A stretch of 64,000 nt of DNA. It comes from Dipylidium caninum (Eukaryota > Platyhelminthes > Cestoda > Cyclophyllidea > Dipylidiidae). Both the position numbers and the translations under genes were made by a program. Of the stretch, positions 7,501 to 18,300 are shown one piece after another (within the stretch, counting starts at the first letter, position 1; each line of letters begins with the position of its first letter). A model generated the notes under the pieces. The model saw nothing but the letters and a program-made list of their open reading frames with translations. It was not told the DNA's origin and searched no databases. The DNA lies in assembly GCA_017562135.1 (NCBI GenBank), contig QEYB01001046.1, positions 1,178,001 through 1,242,000 on the forward strand, written 5' to 3'.

Positions 7501-10320
7501 GTAAGTCTGTAAGATGAAGGTAATTAAAGCGGGACGTATCACGTTTTTCTGCGAGTGACCGTCCGTCATGTTAATATGGTTTCAATTTCAGAGCTTCCTT
7601 GAGCCCCAAAATTGGAGATGAGCTATCATATAAGCCGGGGGACAGTATTTCCGTGTATGCGCCTAACAGTTTAGCGGATACCGAGTGGTTGCTGAAGCGA
7701 ATGGATGGGGAAATACAAGCTGACGAAATAGTAATGCTTAAACAATATTTACCTTTACGCAAAGCCAGTCTTTGCAGGCCTCTTGATGAATTTGTCACTC
7801 CAAAGACTCTTATACGCAACTGTCTGGAACTCCATTCATTAGCAACTCGGAAGACAATTCGAGTGCTCGCAACTTTGTGCGGTGACGAAGAGGAAAAAAA
7901 AATTCTCTTGAAGATAGGCGGACATGAAGGAACAAAGCTCTACGATGAGTAATTATACTGTGTAGATTTGTGAAGCTCGTATTTTCACGTCTAAAATTGC
8001 CTTTCTTTGTAGATTGATTAAGGCGGCGTCTGCAACTGTGATGGATCTTCTTGCGACTTTTAAAAGCTGTCGTCTCAGTCTGAAACACCTTTTTGAGCTC
8101 TTCCCTCCACTTTGTGCGCGATCTTACTCACTAGTGGGGGAATCCACAGGAAAACCCGCCCAAGAACTTAGCATTGCCTTTACAATGGTGGATTTTTTGA
8201 GTGAATCTAAAGAAAACACGGTAACGTGCGATGGCGTCACATTGAAACGATATGAACGAAAAAAAGGTGTAGCTACGGGTTATATTTATCAACTCTGGAA
8301 AGAGAAATACACAAGTGAAGACGGTCCCTACATACACATATCACTTCGGCCAAATTTGAACAAGTTCTTGCATCCAGGTAGTGTCAGCGATCCACTAATA
8401 TTGATTTGCGCTGGTACTGGGATCGCACCTTTCATCAGTTTCCTTCAATACCGTCGGCGAATAAGGCGGTCACAGGCTTCGGAAGTAGGTGAAATGTGGC
8501 TTATTTTTGGTTGCCGTAATCCGAATTTCGATCTCCTATTCGCAGAAGAATTGGCTGATTTTTTGGATGACGCTACTCTCACGTACCTGTGCCTGTGTTT
8601 TTCACGTTTTCGCGGATCTTTACCTTCACACCTACCCGAAGCAATAAGATCCAAGGCGCTTGTTCCACCTGGATGCAAGTATGTTCAAGATTGCATCCTT
8701 TCTTCTTTTTCTCTATCTTCTTTGGACGACGATTCACCTGAGGCAGCAATTTCTAATAAGTTGGACAATATTTATATCTCTCCTATGTTAAAAGGGATTT
8801 CGTTGAGGCTGGCCCAGCTTGTGTGTGAAAATGGTGGCCATGTTCGTGTAAGTTCGTTTTAAAATCACAAAAAGTGTTATCTGTCTTATCCAACTGGTGC
8901 ATAGTTGTTTGCCTTAGAAATGTCGGGAATTTGTTCCAGCAAGAACGTCAAGGCCTCACCTACTGCGATGTGATTGAATTTATCAAACTTAAATGTAGAC
9001 TATGCCAAATGTAACGTGCACAGAACGGTAGGCCGTGGAATTAGGGGCTGTGGTATTACGCTTCAAACTAATTCTGTCTCAACCTGTTGAAAATATCTCT
9101 TTACTTTTTTGCTGGACCTTGTTCTTGGGTTGTGAGTCTGACATTCGCAGATAGATAAACGGATAAGGTAAAGGTATTATGATATTTTTGAAAGCTGCGT
9201 CTTAAACATGCTGTTGGTGTTTGTACAACGATATAACATACTGAATTGGCCTGTGGGTCTTGTGATGTTATTGTTCAACTCTACTGCAATTTTCCGAGCA
9301 TTTCCCCATTGCAAGCAACCAAACCACTTGTGGCTTGGCGTTCAAACAATGGAAGACTAATGTGCCAGAAGCTTTGAGCAACTGGCCCAATAGTTGTTAT
9401 TCACCATCACTTAAGTTCTTTTATTTACCTTAATGATGTCTCTGTTCTAATCAGAAGAAAACGTTAGTTCATAATGTATGTGTAAAGTCGTAACGATTAT
9501 GACTTCTTTTTTTCGTAGTTACTCCAACTTTCTCAATTCATGCTGTTTACCCATTGTAACCAACCAACCAAAATTTTGGCTTGGCGTTGAAACAGTGGGA
9601 AATGAATGGACCAGAAAACTCAGGTTGATGGTTCAACATGCTTCCATAAGTTCTTTTACCAGTTTTAGCGAACATTGTCGATTGCGAGTTTAGCGCTCAA
9701 ACTAAAGCTAATGTTCTGCCACCGTATTTAGATATCCTCAATTTAAATTTGAATCTAACGCTTTTCGCGAATAATTAAGGGTTTACTAACTGGGTTATGG
9801 TCCTGGACCAGCCATCGCTGGTTATCTGTTTTTTTTTCTAACAAAGTCTAGTTTTGGGTACCGTAGCACTGCATATTGTTTGGCGCTTGGGTCGGTCATG
9901 AAAAAAATCAGAAAATGGATGGTACTGTAATATCCTAGAGCATCCGTATTTGTGATTGGTCAGGGGCATTTCACTTATTTTTTCATTAGTAAATGCGGAT
10001 TTGGTATGGAAACTGTCGAGTTGACTTGGAAATTGTGTAATATGCTTACGGGTGGCAAAGTATCCATGCGCGGTCCTTTAAGGCGCCAGAGTGGTAGTCA
10101 CCTTAATTAGTTTCCATTTTTATCTTTGATGCCTTTGCAATGCTTATATCTTTAGGTGTGTGGCGATACCAAGAGAATGGTTCCGTGCGTTGCTGAAGCG
10201 TGGAAGAGTCTTTTCGAGGTGTGGAAACAGTCCTCTGCAAATAGCATCTCGAAGGCACCAGTTGATTTCCTGGCTGAACTACGTAAAAGCCACCGTTATG
10301 TAGATGAGGCGTGGTGCTAG
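7306..10320 (+). CDS. MTRR: Methionine synthase reductase, FAD/NADPH half (MTRR)
   Basis: Exons are 7306-7500 (5' end uncertain), 7592-7948, 8013-8847 and 10156-10320, all in matching phase. MTRR is a cytosolic diflavin enzyme that passes electrons from NADPH to FAD to FMN to reactivate cob(II)alamin methionine synthase. The connecting/FAD domain shows YKPGDSISVYAPN, ARSYSLVGES (the R-x-Y-S FAD motif) and KKGVATGYIYQLW. The NADPH-binding part shows ICAGTGIAPFISFLQYRRR, MWLIFGCRN and KYVQD, and the final exon gives VCGDTKRM and ends DEAWC. An aromatic near the C-terminus that shields FAD is typical, and one extra Cys follows the Trp. About 30 extra residues sit between KYVQD and LAQLVCENGGH. 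Cytochrome P450 reductase is less likely, because the DLLATFKSC region matches MTRR. No FMN domain was found upstream. Confidence 0.88.
7592..7948 (+). CDS. MTRR: MTRR exon, FAD/connecting domain
   Basis: The exon encodes SLSPKIGDELSYKPGDSISV to ILLKIGGHEGTKLYD, with the TPKTLIRNCLELHSLATRKT segment of the connecting domain. The acceptor is TTTCAATTTCAG and the donor GTAATT. The following 64-nt intron is 7949-8012. Confidence 0.88.
8013..8847 (+). CDS. MTRR: MTRR exon, FAD and NADPH domains
   Basis: The exon encodes LIKAASATVMDLLATFKSC, the RSYS FAD motif, GVATGY, the AGTGIAPF NADPH motif and KYVQD, and ends at GGHVR in phase 0 with a GTAAGT donor. Confidence 0.9.
8848..10155 (+). other. MTRR last intron with degenerate duplication
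   Basis: This 1,308-nt AT-rich intron contains two related blocks, about 9305-9370 and 9548-9615. They share a CCCATTG...AACCAA core, TTGGCTTGGCGTT-AAACA-TGG-A and an ending CCAGAA. Confidence 0.6.
9305..9615 (+). repeat. Degenerate two-copy repeat in MTRR intron
   Basis: Copy 1 (about 9305-9370) and copy 2 (about 9548-9615) align by eye over roughly 65 nt with several small indels, about 240 nt apart in direct orientation. Their origin is unknown. Confidence 0.5.
10156..10320 (+). CDS. MTRR: MTRR terminal exon
   Basis: The acceptor is ATATCTTTAG. The 54 codons begin VCGDTKRMVPCVAEAWKSLF and end RKSHRYVDEAWC then TAG. GGHVR-VCGD rejoins the invariant GH-x-x-VCGD motif of diflavin reductases, which fixes the 1,308-nt intron. 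Confidence 0.9.
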   Translation: MCGDTKRMVPCVAEAWKSLFEVWKQSSANSISKAPVDFLAELRKSHRYVDEAWC

Positions 10321-12132
10321 ATTTTTTCTTCACCTCATCTCTATCAATTACTGTATATGTTTAATTTGATTTATGCTCTTGTATCGACTGCCTCCCCAAC
10401 TTTTTCGTGCCTCGGGCGTTTGTTGATCTGCTATTGGCGTTGTTTTTCGTTCAGTTTGATTGACTCCTGTCAAATGGCTGTGTATTTATGGTAGGATGAT
10501 TACTGGCTGACAAGAAAGTCCCCACCGTGACGTTATTTCGCCTAGCTTAATGTGGTAAATGTATTTCGTCTTTCAGTGAAGGAATTTCACATTCGTAAGT
10601 AGAATGAAGTGTCCGGGCTGGGGACTTTCGCCTCTTGGAACTTTGTTCTGGCCACAATAGCGGTGAGGGAAGAGGGGTGTCAGATTGCTATTGCAACTGT
10701 TCGCGGCGCCTAAGCAAAGTTCGTGACTCAAGCTCCCATTGCTTGGACAAACTTGTCAGTTAGGCGGTTGACATGAAAAGTAGAACAACTGAGACTGCTG
10801 AAATACTGGCGTTGCGTCGCATGAACTTTAAGGAGTTGAAATATACCTTTTCAAAACGCTTGAGTTGCGCTGTTGCGTGTCTGTTTGCTTTAACCTCGAG
10901 TTGACTTCAACCCGAAAACCAGTAATCCCTGGGACAGAGTCTCGGTGCTGTTATGGCTGTAAAGGACCCTTTGAATGAACATCCTCTCGTTGAACGCTGA
11001 CTAAATACGGAACTTGTATTCGGACACGTTGGGCGGGTGCTCACAAGTACAGACGTGGGTACTCGCGGGTAAGTTAACTTGTAATGATCCTAATTGATTG
11101 GGGGTTGATAAAGCCTAGGAAGAATCATAGATTTTGAATGCATGTGTCATTGCGTGTGTGTGTGTGTCTGTGCCGTGTATAGAGATGGGAATGGGAGGTC
11201 ACTTAGTGGAAGACGTGTGGGGAAGAAACTTGGCGGGGGGGGGGGGGGAGAGCTGCTTGTTGGGTGGTGTAGAGGTTAGTTTTCCTCCTTTTCACGGTGC
11301 GGAGAACGGAGACGAGACGTGCTGAACCGGCTTGAGCTGCCTCTACAGCGATAAATAAAAGTAAACTACTGAATACTTGAGGATTGAATGCTCATAATAG
11401 CATGTTATTACGAATGTTTTTACTGGCTTGTCAGTCTGCCATGGACCAGGTACCTGATTTTACGAATAAGGTATATACAAAAGTAATTGTTTGACAGTTT
11501 GCCTTTTTTGTGAGTTATACTCTATCATCTCCTCTCACTACCTTATTACAGGTGCGGCGATGTGTTGTCAGTTGCAAGTAACGATATTTGCCCATTGTGA
11601 GATGAGAATTTCGAGGAGGTGGGGTGTTTCTTAGCGTTGGATTCGGCTGATGAATAGTCGACGCATGATGTCGTGTCAAGCATACGGACGGTAAAGGAAA
11701 CTGTACTGTAGTGTATGTAATTTGGCTTCGACGTATTTTTCTGATGAGGCACATCGCAACGAAATACTCCGCCGAATAGTCGAGGAACTGAGCAGGATGC
11801 GTTGCACGTAGTGAACAGATAAGTATAGGCAGTGATTTGGCGTGTGGGCGGACACTGTGGCTCTCAAGCAAGCAAGCAAGCAAGAAAAACAGACGACAAT
11901 TAGAGGGGGGACTGAGGAGTTGGGACGGTGGCGGGTGAAAAATTTAACTTTTATATCCAAGTGCTTCCGTCAAAGGTGACACACTACTCTGATGACAAAT
12001 TTGCCCTACTGAAAAGTCATAAGTAGAGTATGTTGAGTTGCGGAATCGGCCAGAAGAGATTAGGAGGGTGTTATTGAGGGACAAAAAGTGGAATTCTGTG
12101 ATGCGGTGAGTTTGGGAAGAGGGAGGAGGAAC
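10321..12132. other. Convergent intergenic region MTRR / CEP135
   Basis: This is the tail-to-tail spacer. It holds a run of 14 G at 11235-11248, a GT-rich tract near 11153-11168 and four AAGC repeats at about 11866-11884. AATAAA occurs near 11345 on the plus strand, about 1 kb past the MTRR stop. No gene is recognised. Base composition shifts from AT-rich to GC-richer across this spacer. Confidence 0.5.
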
Positions 12133-12360
12133 TCACGTGTAGCCTCGGGCGCGATACGTATCAGGAAGGGGTCGAAGCTCAGTGGAGAGACGTTCCCGCT
12201 CGAAGCGTTCGTTAGAGAGGCTGTGCGAGAGGCGAGAGGCTTCCTTTTCAGTTTCCGCCAGACGCTCGTAGAGACGCGCTGTCTCACGCTGCTGTGCGTC
12301 CGCCTTTTCCTCTGCCATTACCGCGCGTTCGCGTAACAATATCATTTCGTTGGTGCGTTC
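12133..12360 (-). CDS. CEP135: CEP135 last visible exon
   Basis: The acceptor is TTCCCCAG. It begins ERTNEMILLRERAVMAEEKA and ends NERFERERLSTELRP then 12 residues and TGA. CACGTGAGT overlaps the stop and resembles a donor, so a further exon is possible, but human CEP135 also ends shortly after the matching ERYERER motif. Confidence 0.82.
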   Translation of the reverse strand, partial: ERTNEMILLRERAVMAEEKADAQQRETARLYERLAETEKEASRLSHSLSNERFERERLSTELRPLPDTYRARGYT

Positions 12361-15300
12361 CTGGGGAACAAAATAGTCGAACCAAATACCTTCTCGATGA
12401 AGCCGTTGGCCGACTAAGTGTGTTATTCTCTAACGGATATTTGTGGATTAGTATTCTAGGCCATTTGAGTTGTTTCTCTCGCTAATGCCCAAGCACCGGG
12501 ATATTAAAATCTATTCCAGTGTGGTCGTCCCTGTAAAAGAACGTCCATATTTCTTCCGAGGTTATTTGCAACGAACTTGAACTTCCAGATTGGCGGCATG
12601 TTCTTTCTCGCGTGCCGACTGCAAGCGGTAGTTGGCGTTGCGGGCGTTTTCGCGCTCGGCTGCAGCACTCTCATTCGCATGGAGAAGAGCGGCCTCTGCG
12701 GCCTGGAGTTTGGCACGGGCCTCCTCGGCCTCGATGCGCGCGTGCACAGCCTCCCGCTCTTTGGCACCTCGGACAGCCTCAGAGTGGCCCAAAGATTCGC
12801 GCAGTCGTGATACTTCGGCGGCCAAGGCATCCACCTCCGCTCGTGCCAATCCTGCTGCCTCCGTTGTCTCCGCCATTTGTTGATTCAGGCTTTGGACCTG
12901 CGGAAGCAAAAGATATTTGCGGTATGACACTGTTGTTCTGCCATCTCTACCTCCTCCACTTTCAACTCTGCATAAATATTGGAGAAAATGTGACGACGGT
13001 GATAACTACAGACGATATTCATCAGAACAAGGTAGAAACGTTCTAGCCTTGGTTAAGATGTCAAAATAATTTGTCGGGTTTTTGAAGTTTGGCCTTATTT
13101 CGACAAAATTGGTTAGAAACGTCCTGGTCTTAACGCGACGACGGTTGTCCTCCATCACCTTCTCAAACTGGCCCATCAGAAATCGCGGAACTGCGGCGGC
13201 TGGTAAGACGATGTCGTGATTGATAAGACAAAACGGTTTTGTAAAGTAGATGTTTAGATTACGCAGACACATGAAATTACCGCAGAAATATTTACTACTA
13301 CATTTTGGTTAAGGAAAATTGAGTGCAGCGAACGTAAAGGCGGTAGATTTGGCGCAATGATGATATACTGGCGGGACTATGCCAACTCGGTAAGGAATGA
13401 TGTGCCAAAGCGCCCTGTCCCACTCAACTCGTCCGAGTCCACTGCCTCTTTAGCCTTAAGGGGGGCGAATTGCAACCTTAACGACATCGGCTGGTTGTCT
13501 GATTGCGACGGGACCTGCGGTCCGATGGCATCAGTCTATCCTAGAAATTGGTAGATTAAGGCCTCTCAGAAAAGTTTCAAGAAGCCAAAGAAAGCTGCCT
13601 CATTGAACTTCTCTTACGACCAGGTCGATGAGGCCGATTTCGAAAAAAGGTGGCAAAGGGAGCGAAAATGGTGTTGGGAGGATAAGGAGAGAACTTTCAT
13701 TGGACAGCCGAGATAAATTAATTTCAAGAATAGTCTTAACTTCAATCAGTAGGAAAGTCTTTGTTTTTAAGGCGGTAGAGGCCATGCGGTGGTGGAAGAA
13801 CCGAGCCGAGTTTCGGTTATCTCCGATATCTCTTGGTAAAACAGTCCTAACCGTGTGGCCTGATGGAAAATCGAGTTCCTGAAGGGTTTCCATTTTACCT
13901 CCAGGGGAAGTGGGTGGGACTCTCCGGGTGAATTCTAAATTCCTCTTACGAAGAACGCATTGGCGCGGAATGACGCAAGTTAAAAATTATGGCTTTAGAA
14001 AAGTAGAACATCATTCATTTTACCCGCCTCTTCCTCTATCCGGGAAGTGACTTGGAGTTTCGCCATCCTACCATCCAACCCCCTGTTTTTTTGCTAAGAT
14101 TGGGGAAAAAATTCACCGTTCCTTTGGGAGTTCACGGGGTCATTTGCTGTGGCGCTTACCTGCGACTCGGCTCTTTCCAATGCGATCTTGCAATGCGACA
14201 GTTCTCGTTCTCGGCTCTCGAGGATGTCGCGAACTCGAGTCACCTCGGCTGCGTGCTCGTCATCATGCAGACGCGCCTTCGCAGCGGCCGCCTCCGCCTC
14301 CGTCCAGCGCGTTCGCCACGCCTCAGCGTCTTCTGTTGCGACGCGCACCTGTTCCGCCAGCAGGTCTCTCTCCCGCGCTCTCTCCCCCAGGAGACGCTCC
14401 TGTCGCGCTAATTCGGACAGGTAGCTGTCGGCGCGGGTCTTCAGGGACTCTCGTTCATCCACCGTCTCCTGTAGAACGAGTACCGGTAATAAAACCACGC
14501 CGAGCGTTCATTGTGTGGGTCATTGGGTTCGAGACTTTGAATTAATGTGCGTAGTGGTGCCGTCTCGATGTCACAGCATCTCACGCTCGTCTGCTCTTTG
14601 CAACCTCTACTCTAATAAGGCGGTGGAGCACACGTCCGTAGAAAGCATTCAACACCTACTTCCCGGCCTTCGAGACAGCCTTTTTCCCAAATGGTGTAAA
14701 ATGAGGCATAGTCAAATTCAGAAGTGAATGAATCGGCGGTAAGATCTCACTCTGGAGCAATATCAAAACACTGCATTCAAATTGGGGCTTTCAGTCGCAT
14801 TTCAGATGCAAAAAACCAAAGAGGCACAGTTGCGGCTGCATTCATTGGGAAGAGACACCTGGAGGCCCAGTGAGCTCGCGGAGTGGCGTTTCCAACGCCG
14901 CCAAAAGTGGCGCACCCGAGCCCCGAAAACATGAGCTTAGAAGGTGGCGCCGACTGGTGGAAACGACGCCTCCACTCAAATTTGTCCAAGTAAACTTCGT
15001 GGTGTTTGCTGCCTCAGTTCATTCATCAGTCGGCAGTGAACAGCACTGTCGCCGCTGCTTATGCCACTCGCCTTGGGTGAATTGTCGGAGACACAATTCT
15101 GTGACTCCTCCGCCTTCACCATCAACCGAACTGTGACATAACTCGGCGCGAAACAAGGGTAGCCAAAACTCTGTTTTATTATTAAATATAAAGGCGGAAG
15201 CTTTGAAACGGGCGTTCGTGTTCAATCTCAAATGAGAAAAATGCATTGCGAAGTGCACTCGATATTCTTATTTATAAATTATAAGGTCCTCTCCTTCGAC

Positions 15301-18300
15301 TTCGCCCGTAACTTTTAGCCGTGTTTGCAGAAACTGCGGCTTACATCTATCTTTCCTGTACTAGCCAAACAAGCCTCGAAAAACACTAATGAGGCATTCG
15401 GAGGTGGATTCACTAATAACAAGATGCTCATCCTTTGTTCCAAAAACGTTCGTTTTGACAATTTGAGTCCCGTCAAAGAGCCTCGCGCCGCTGAAGACCA
15501 CCGGCCTATGTTGACGCCGAGAAGGAGGAGGAGGAAGAAGGAAAGACGATGAATATTCGTGACGAAGCCATTCGTGAGCGAACCTGAGTCTAAACTAGGA
15601 ACCGGCCATTCAGAGAGCTGTGTTAAAACACTTGTGACGAAAAGTGGATTTTTATGGTAGTCGAAACCGGTTAGGCAAATGGGGAGGTGAGAATACGGTC
15701 CAGGACACTTCCAGGGTGGAATGTTTAAGGAGCGGAAGGTCCTCGAGACCTTTGAGCGCCAATTACCCGGAGGCTTGTTTAACATTGACACTCAGATGTC
15801 AAATCAAATTGAAGCTCACACGACTTCTCCTCCATTAAGTTGCGTCAAGATCGCCCACAGACCCACATGTGTGTAATTATCATGTGTTCAGTCGTTTACC
15901 ACCCTGCCACAAGTCTTTTCTCCCGTCGCCGGATGATGTTGTTGGTCCACCGATTTCCACCATGGAACGGACTCACGGCAATCAGTTTGCCGCACGGGCC
16001 CGCGCGACCAACGTGGATGCGACAGACGCATGAAAGACCGTACACATTTGACGAGGCGGACCCCGTCCGCGGAGAGAAGTAGGCTGATCTCGAAAGCGTG
16101 CGAATGGGGAGAGAAACTGATTCAGGTGACGGAGAAAGGACAATTCGACTCGCATGTGTCGACCGCACGAAGTGACGCTGCTGCGGATGGTCGGACGACC
16201 GCAAGGGCGAGTGCGCATCCTCCTTGGCGCCTTCGCAATACACAATTGCCGCCGCTTTCGCACCAAACCATCACTTGTGACGAAAAGTGGAGCTCGTATG
16301 ATAGCCAAACGCCATCAAGCAAATGGGTGGATGTTAATGCGCCCACGGGACACCCTCCTAAGCTGAAATTGTATCGTGGTGGAAGGTCCAAGGCGCGATC
16401 ACCCAGTATTCCTTCCCACAATACAACCAGGCGAAGGCGCATAACCACAGTGGCGTCCCATTTCCATGCACGAAATTGATGCAGCGGAAGTCAATTCGAC
16501 TGAATGTAGTAAATAATGCATAAAATTGCTCTTTTTGTTTCCTACTTTTATTTAATGCCCGCTTCAGAGTTTCCAACCTAACATCATCATGGAGGTGGCA
16601 GTTTACGTGACATCCTTCTTCGACCTACGTGAAGTTCGGTCTTCAGACGTTGGAGTTCCCTCAGAGCCGATGCGAGTTTATCCTTGATGCGGATGCTCTC
16701 CTGCTCGCCGCTTTCCACGGCCCGTCGACTCTCGCGCAAACTGCTCTGAGCGGCGGCCAATTCGCTCCTCAACGACTGTTCGGAGGCCTGACTAGTCTGT
16801 TAACATTAGAAAAGGCATAAAATTCACCGATGAGAGAAGGATAATCCACTTTTTTCGAGACAGGAAAGGTAATTCTTGTTTACAAACACCAGATCGTTAT
16901 GATTTGCAGGAGCACGTTTATTTTTCTCAGTCGAGCTGACCGACAAACATACCATAAGTTGCTCCTCCTTGCGCGAGAGCACTCGGGCGTTTTCCTCGAG
17001 GGCGCTGCTTGCCTCCTTCACTTCCATCATCTGCGAGGTCAGCTGAGCTTCCAGATCGGAAATACGTTGTGCCATCAGCTTTCTGCTGGCCTATTTAAAA
17101 CGACAGTATTTCACGGAAGTTGCCCAAATACGAGACTCATCACGGCCCGTGCTGGCATTTCTAGCGTGGGCGAAGCCTGCTTTTGGGCACTCTGTTTTTC
17201 CGCCCTGTGAGCAAACTTCCTAAAAACCTAGAATGTTCGCATTCAGCCGATGTTGTTAGGCATACGTTAGGTGGTTTTGGCAAAAGTCAGCGACAACAAC
17301 GGGGACGGGTGGGACAGAGAGAGGAGAGTCGTCCATGAGAAAAGCGGACGACTTATGACAAGGTTTCTCCTCCCACGTCCTCTACTTCCTACCAACCAAC
17401 AGATGCGTCCTGACTGCCTACGTGGAAGGCCTTCACGGAAGCAGAGCGGTGGTGATGGACTGGGATCCTCAGTGAACAGGTAACTTGGCCAAGCCGGACT
17501 TATAAACGGGCGGATAGATAGTGTGGAGAGTTTAACTCGAGCTTAGAATTATTTTCAAACTCCATTTAAGTGTTTTGGACTTAAACATCGCCTCGATTAC
17601 CCCGGTTACGCCGCCCCTTCTCGAACTGCCTGCCAGTCAAGACGCTGTGCCTGCACGAGGTCGGCTGAACTGTGTATAAAGGCCACTTGTAGACTCGCGA
17701 ATGAATACGTCCCTTGTCAAAAAAGACAGGGCATTTCTCCTTTCTACTCCCCGCAGGCAGGAGGCGATGACAATAAAATTCTTAGTCCTGACGAGGCAGC
17801 TGGTGTCTGTTCAGAAGATCCCATCGAATACCTCCATGACAACAAGAAAAGACGACTGTACCTCTTCAGCGTCCCTCTGCTCCTCCGTGGCCTCCAGTCG
17901 AGATCTGACCTGCAGGTAGTCGTCATGTTCGAGACGCAGTTCCCTCTCCAACTGACTCGCGCGTAACTCCACCTGATGGAAGCGTTCTTCCGCGTTCCGG
18001 TGCTTATTCAGGGCCTCCAATAGCTCGGCGTCCAATTCCTCCGACCGCTGCCTTAACATCTCATTTTGCATTTTCAAATCCACTGTAATTTGGTGGGTTT
18101 TCTAAAGAGGAAACCGTCGTTAGAACCTATTTTTATTTTTGAGCATATTCCGCATATCAGCCACTCAGCCCCTGGTACACGGTTGGCGCTAAATAGGAAG
18201 TTTGTTGTTTACTCGGTCAGACCTCGCGTCTGTGGGTGGCTGGGTGGGCGGAGAGAGGCTTTACCGACTCCGAGACTTACTTCTCTATGTGCAGTGTAAA

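Larger units (their letters stand above)
14469..16628 (-). other. CEP135 intron with repeat pieces
   Basis: This 2.16 kb intron contains the direct repeat pair at 15629-15686 and 16272-16330 and a repeat fragment at 16521-16578 that recurs near 36.4 kb. No exon is seen. Confidence 0.6.

Noticed and set aside
11990..12030. Hammerhead-ribozyme-like CTGATGA ... GAAA
   Set aside because: The sequence between the two core boxes cannot form stem II, and no flanking stems are present.
12577..12883. Plus-strand Ala/Ser-rich ORFs in the CEP135 exons
   Set aside because: They are complements of Ala/Glu/Arg-rich coiled-coil codons. The minus strand has the splice sites and orthology.
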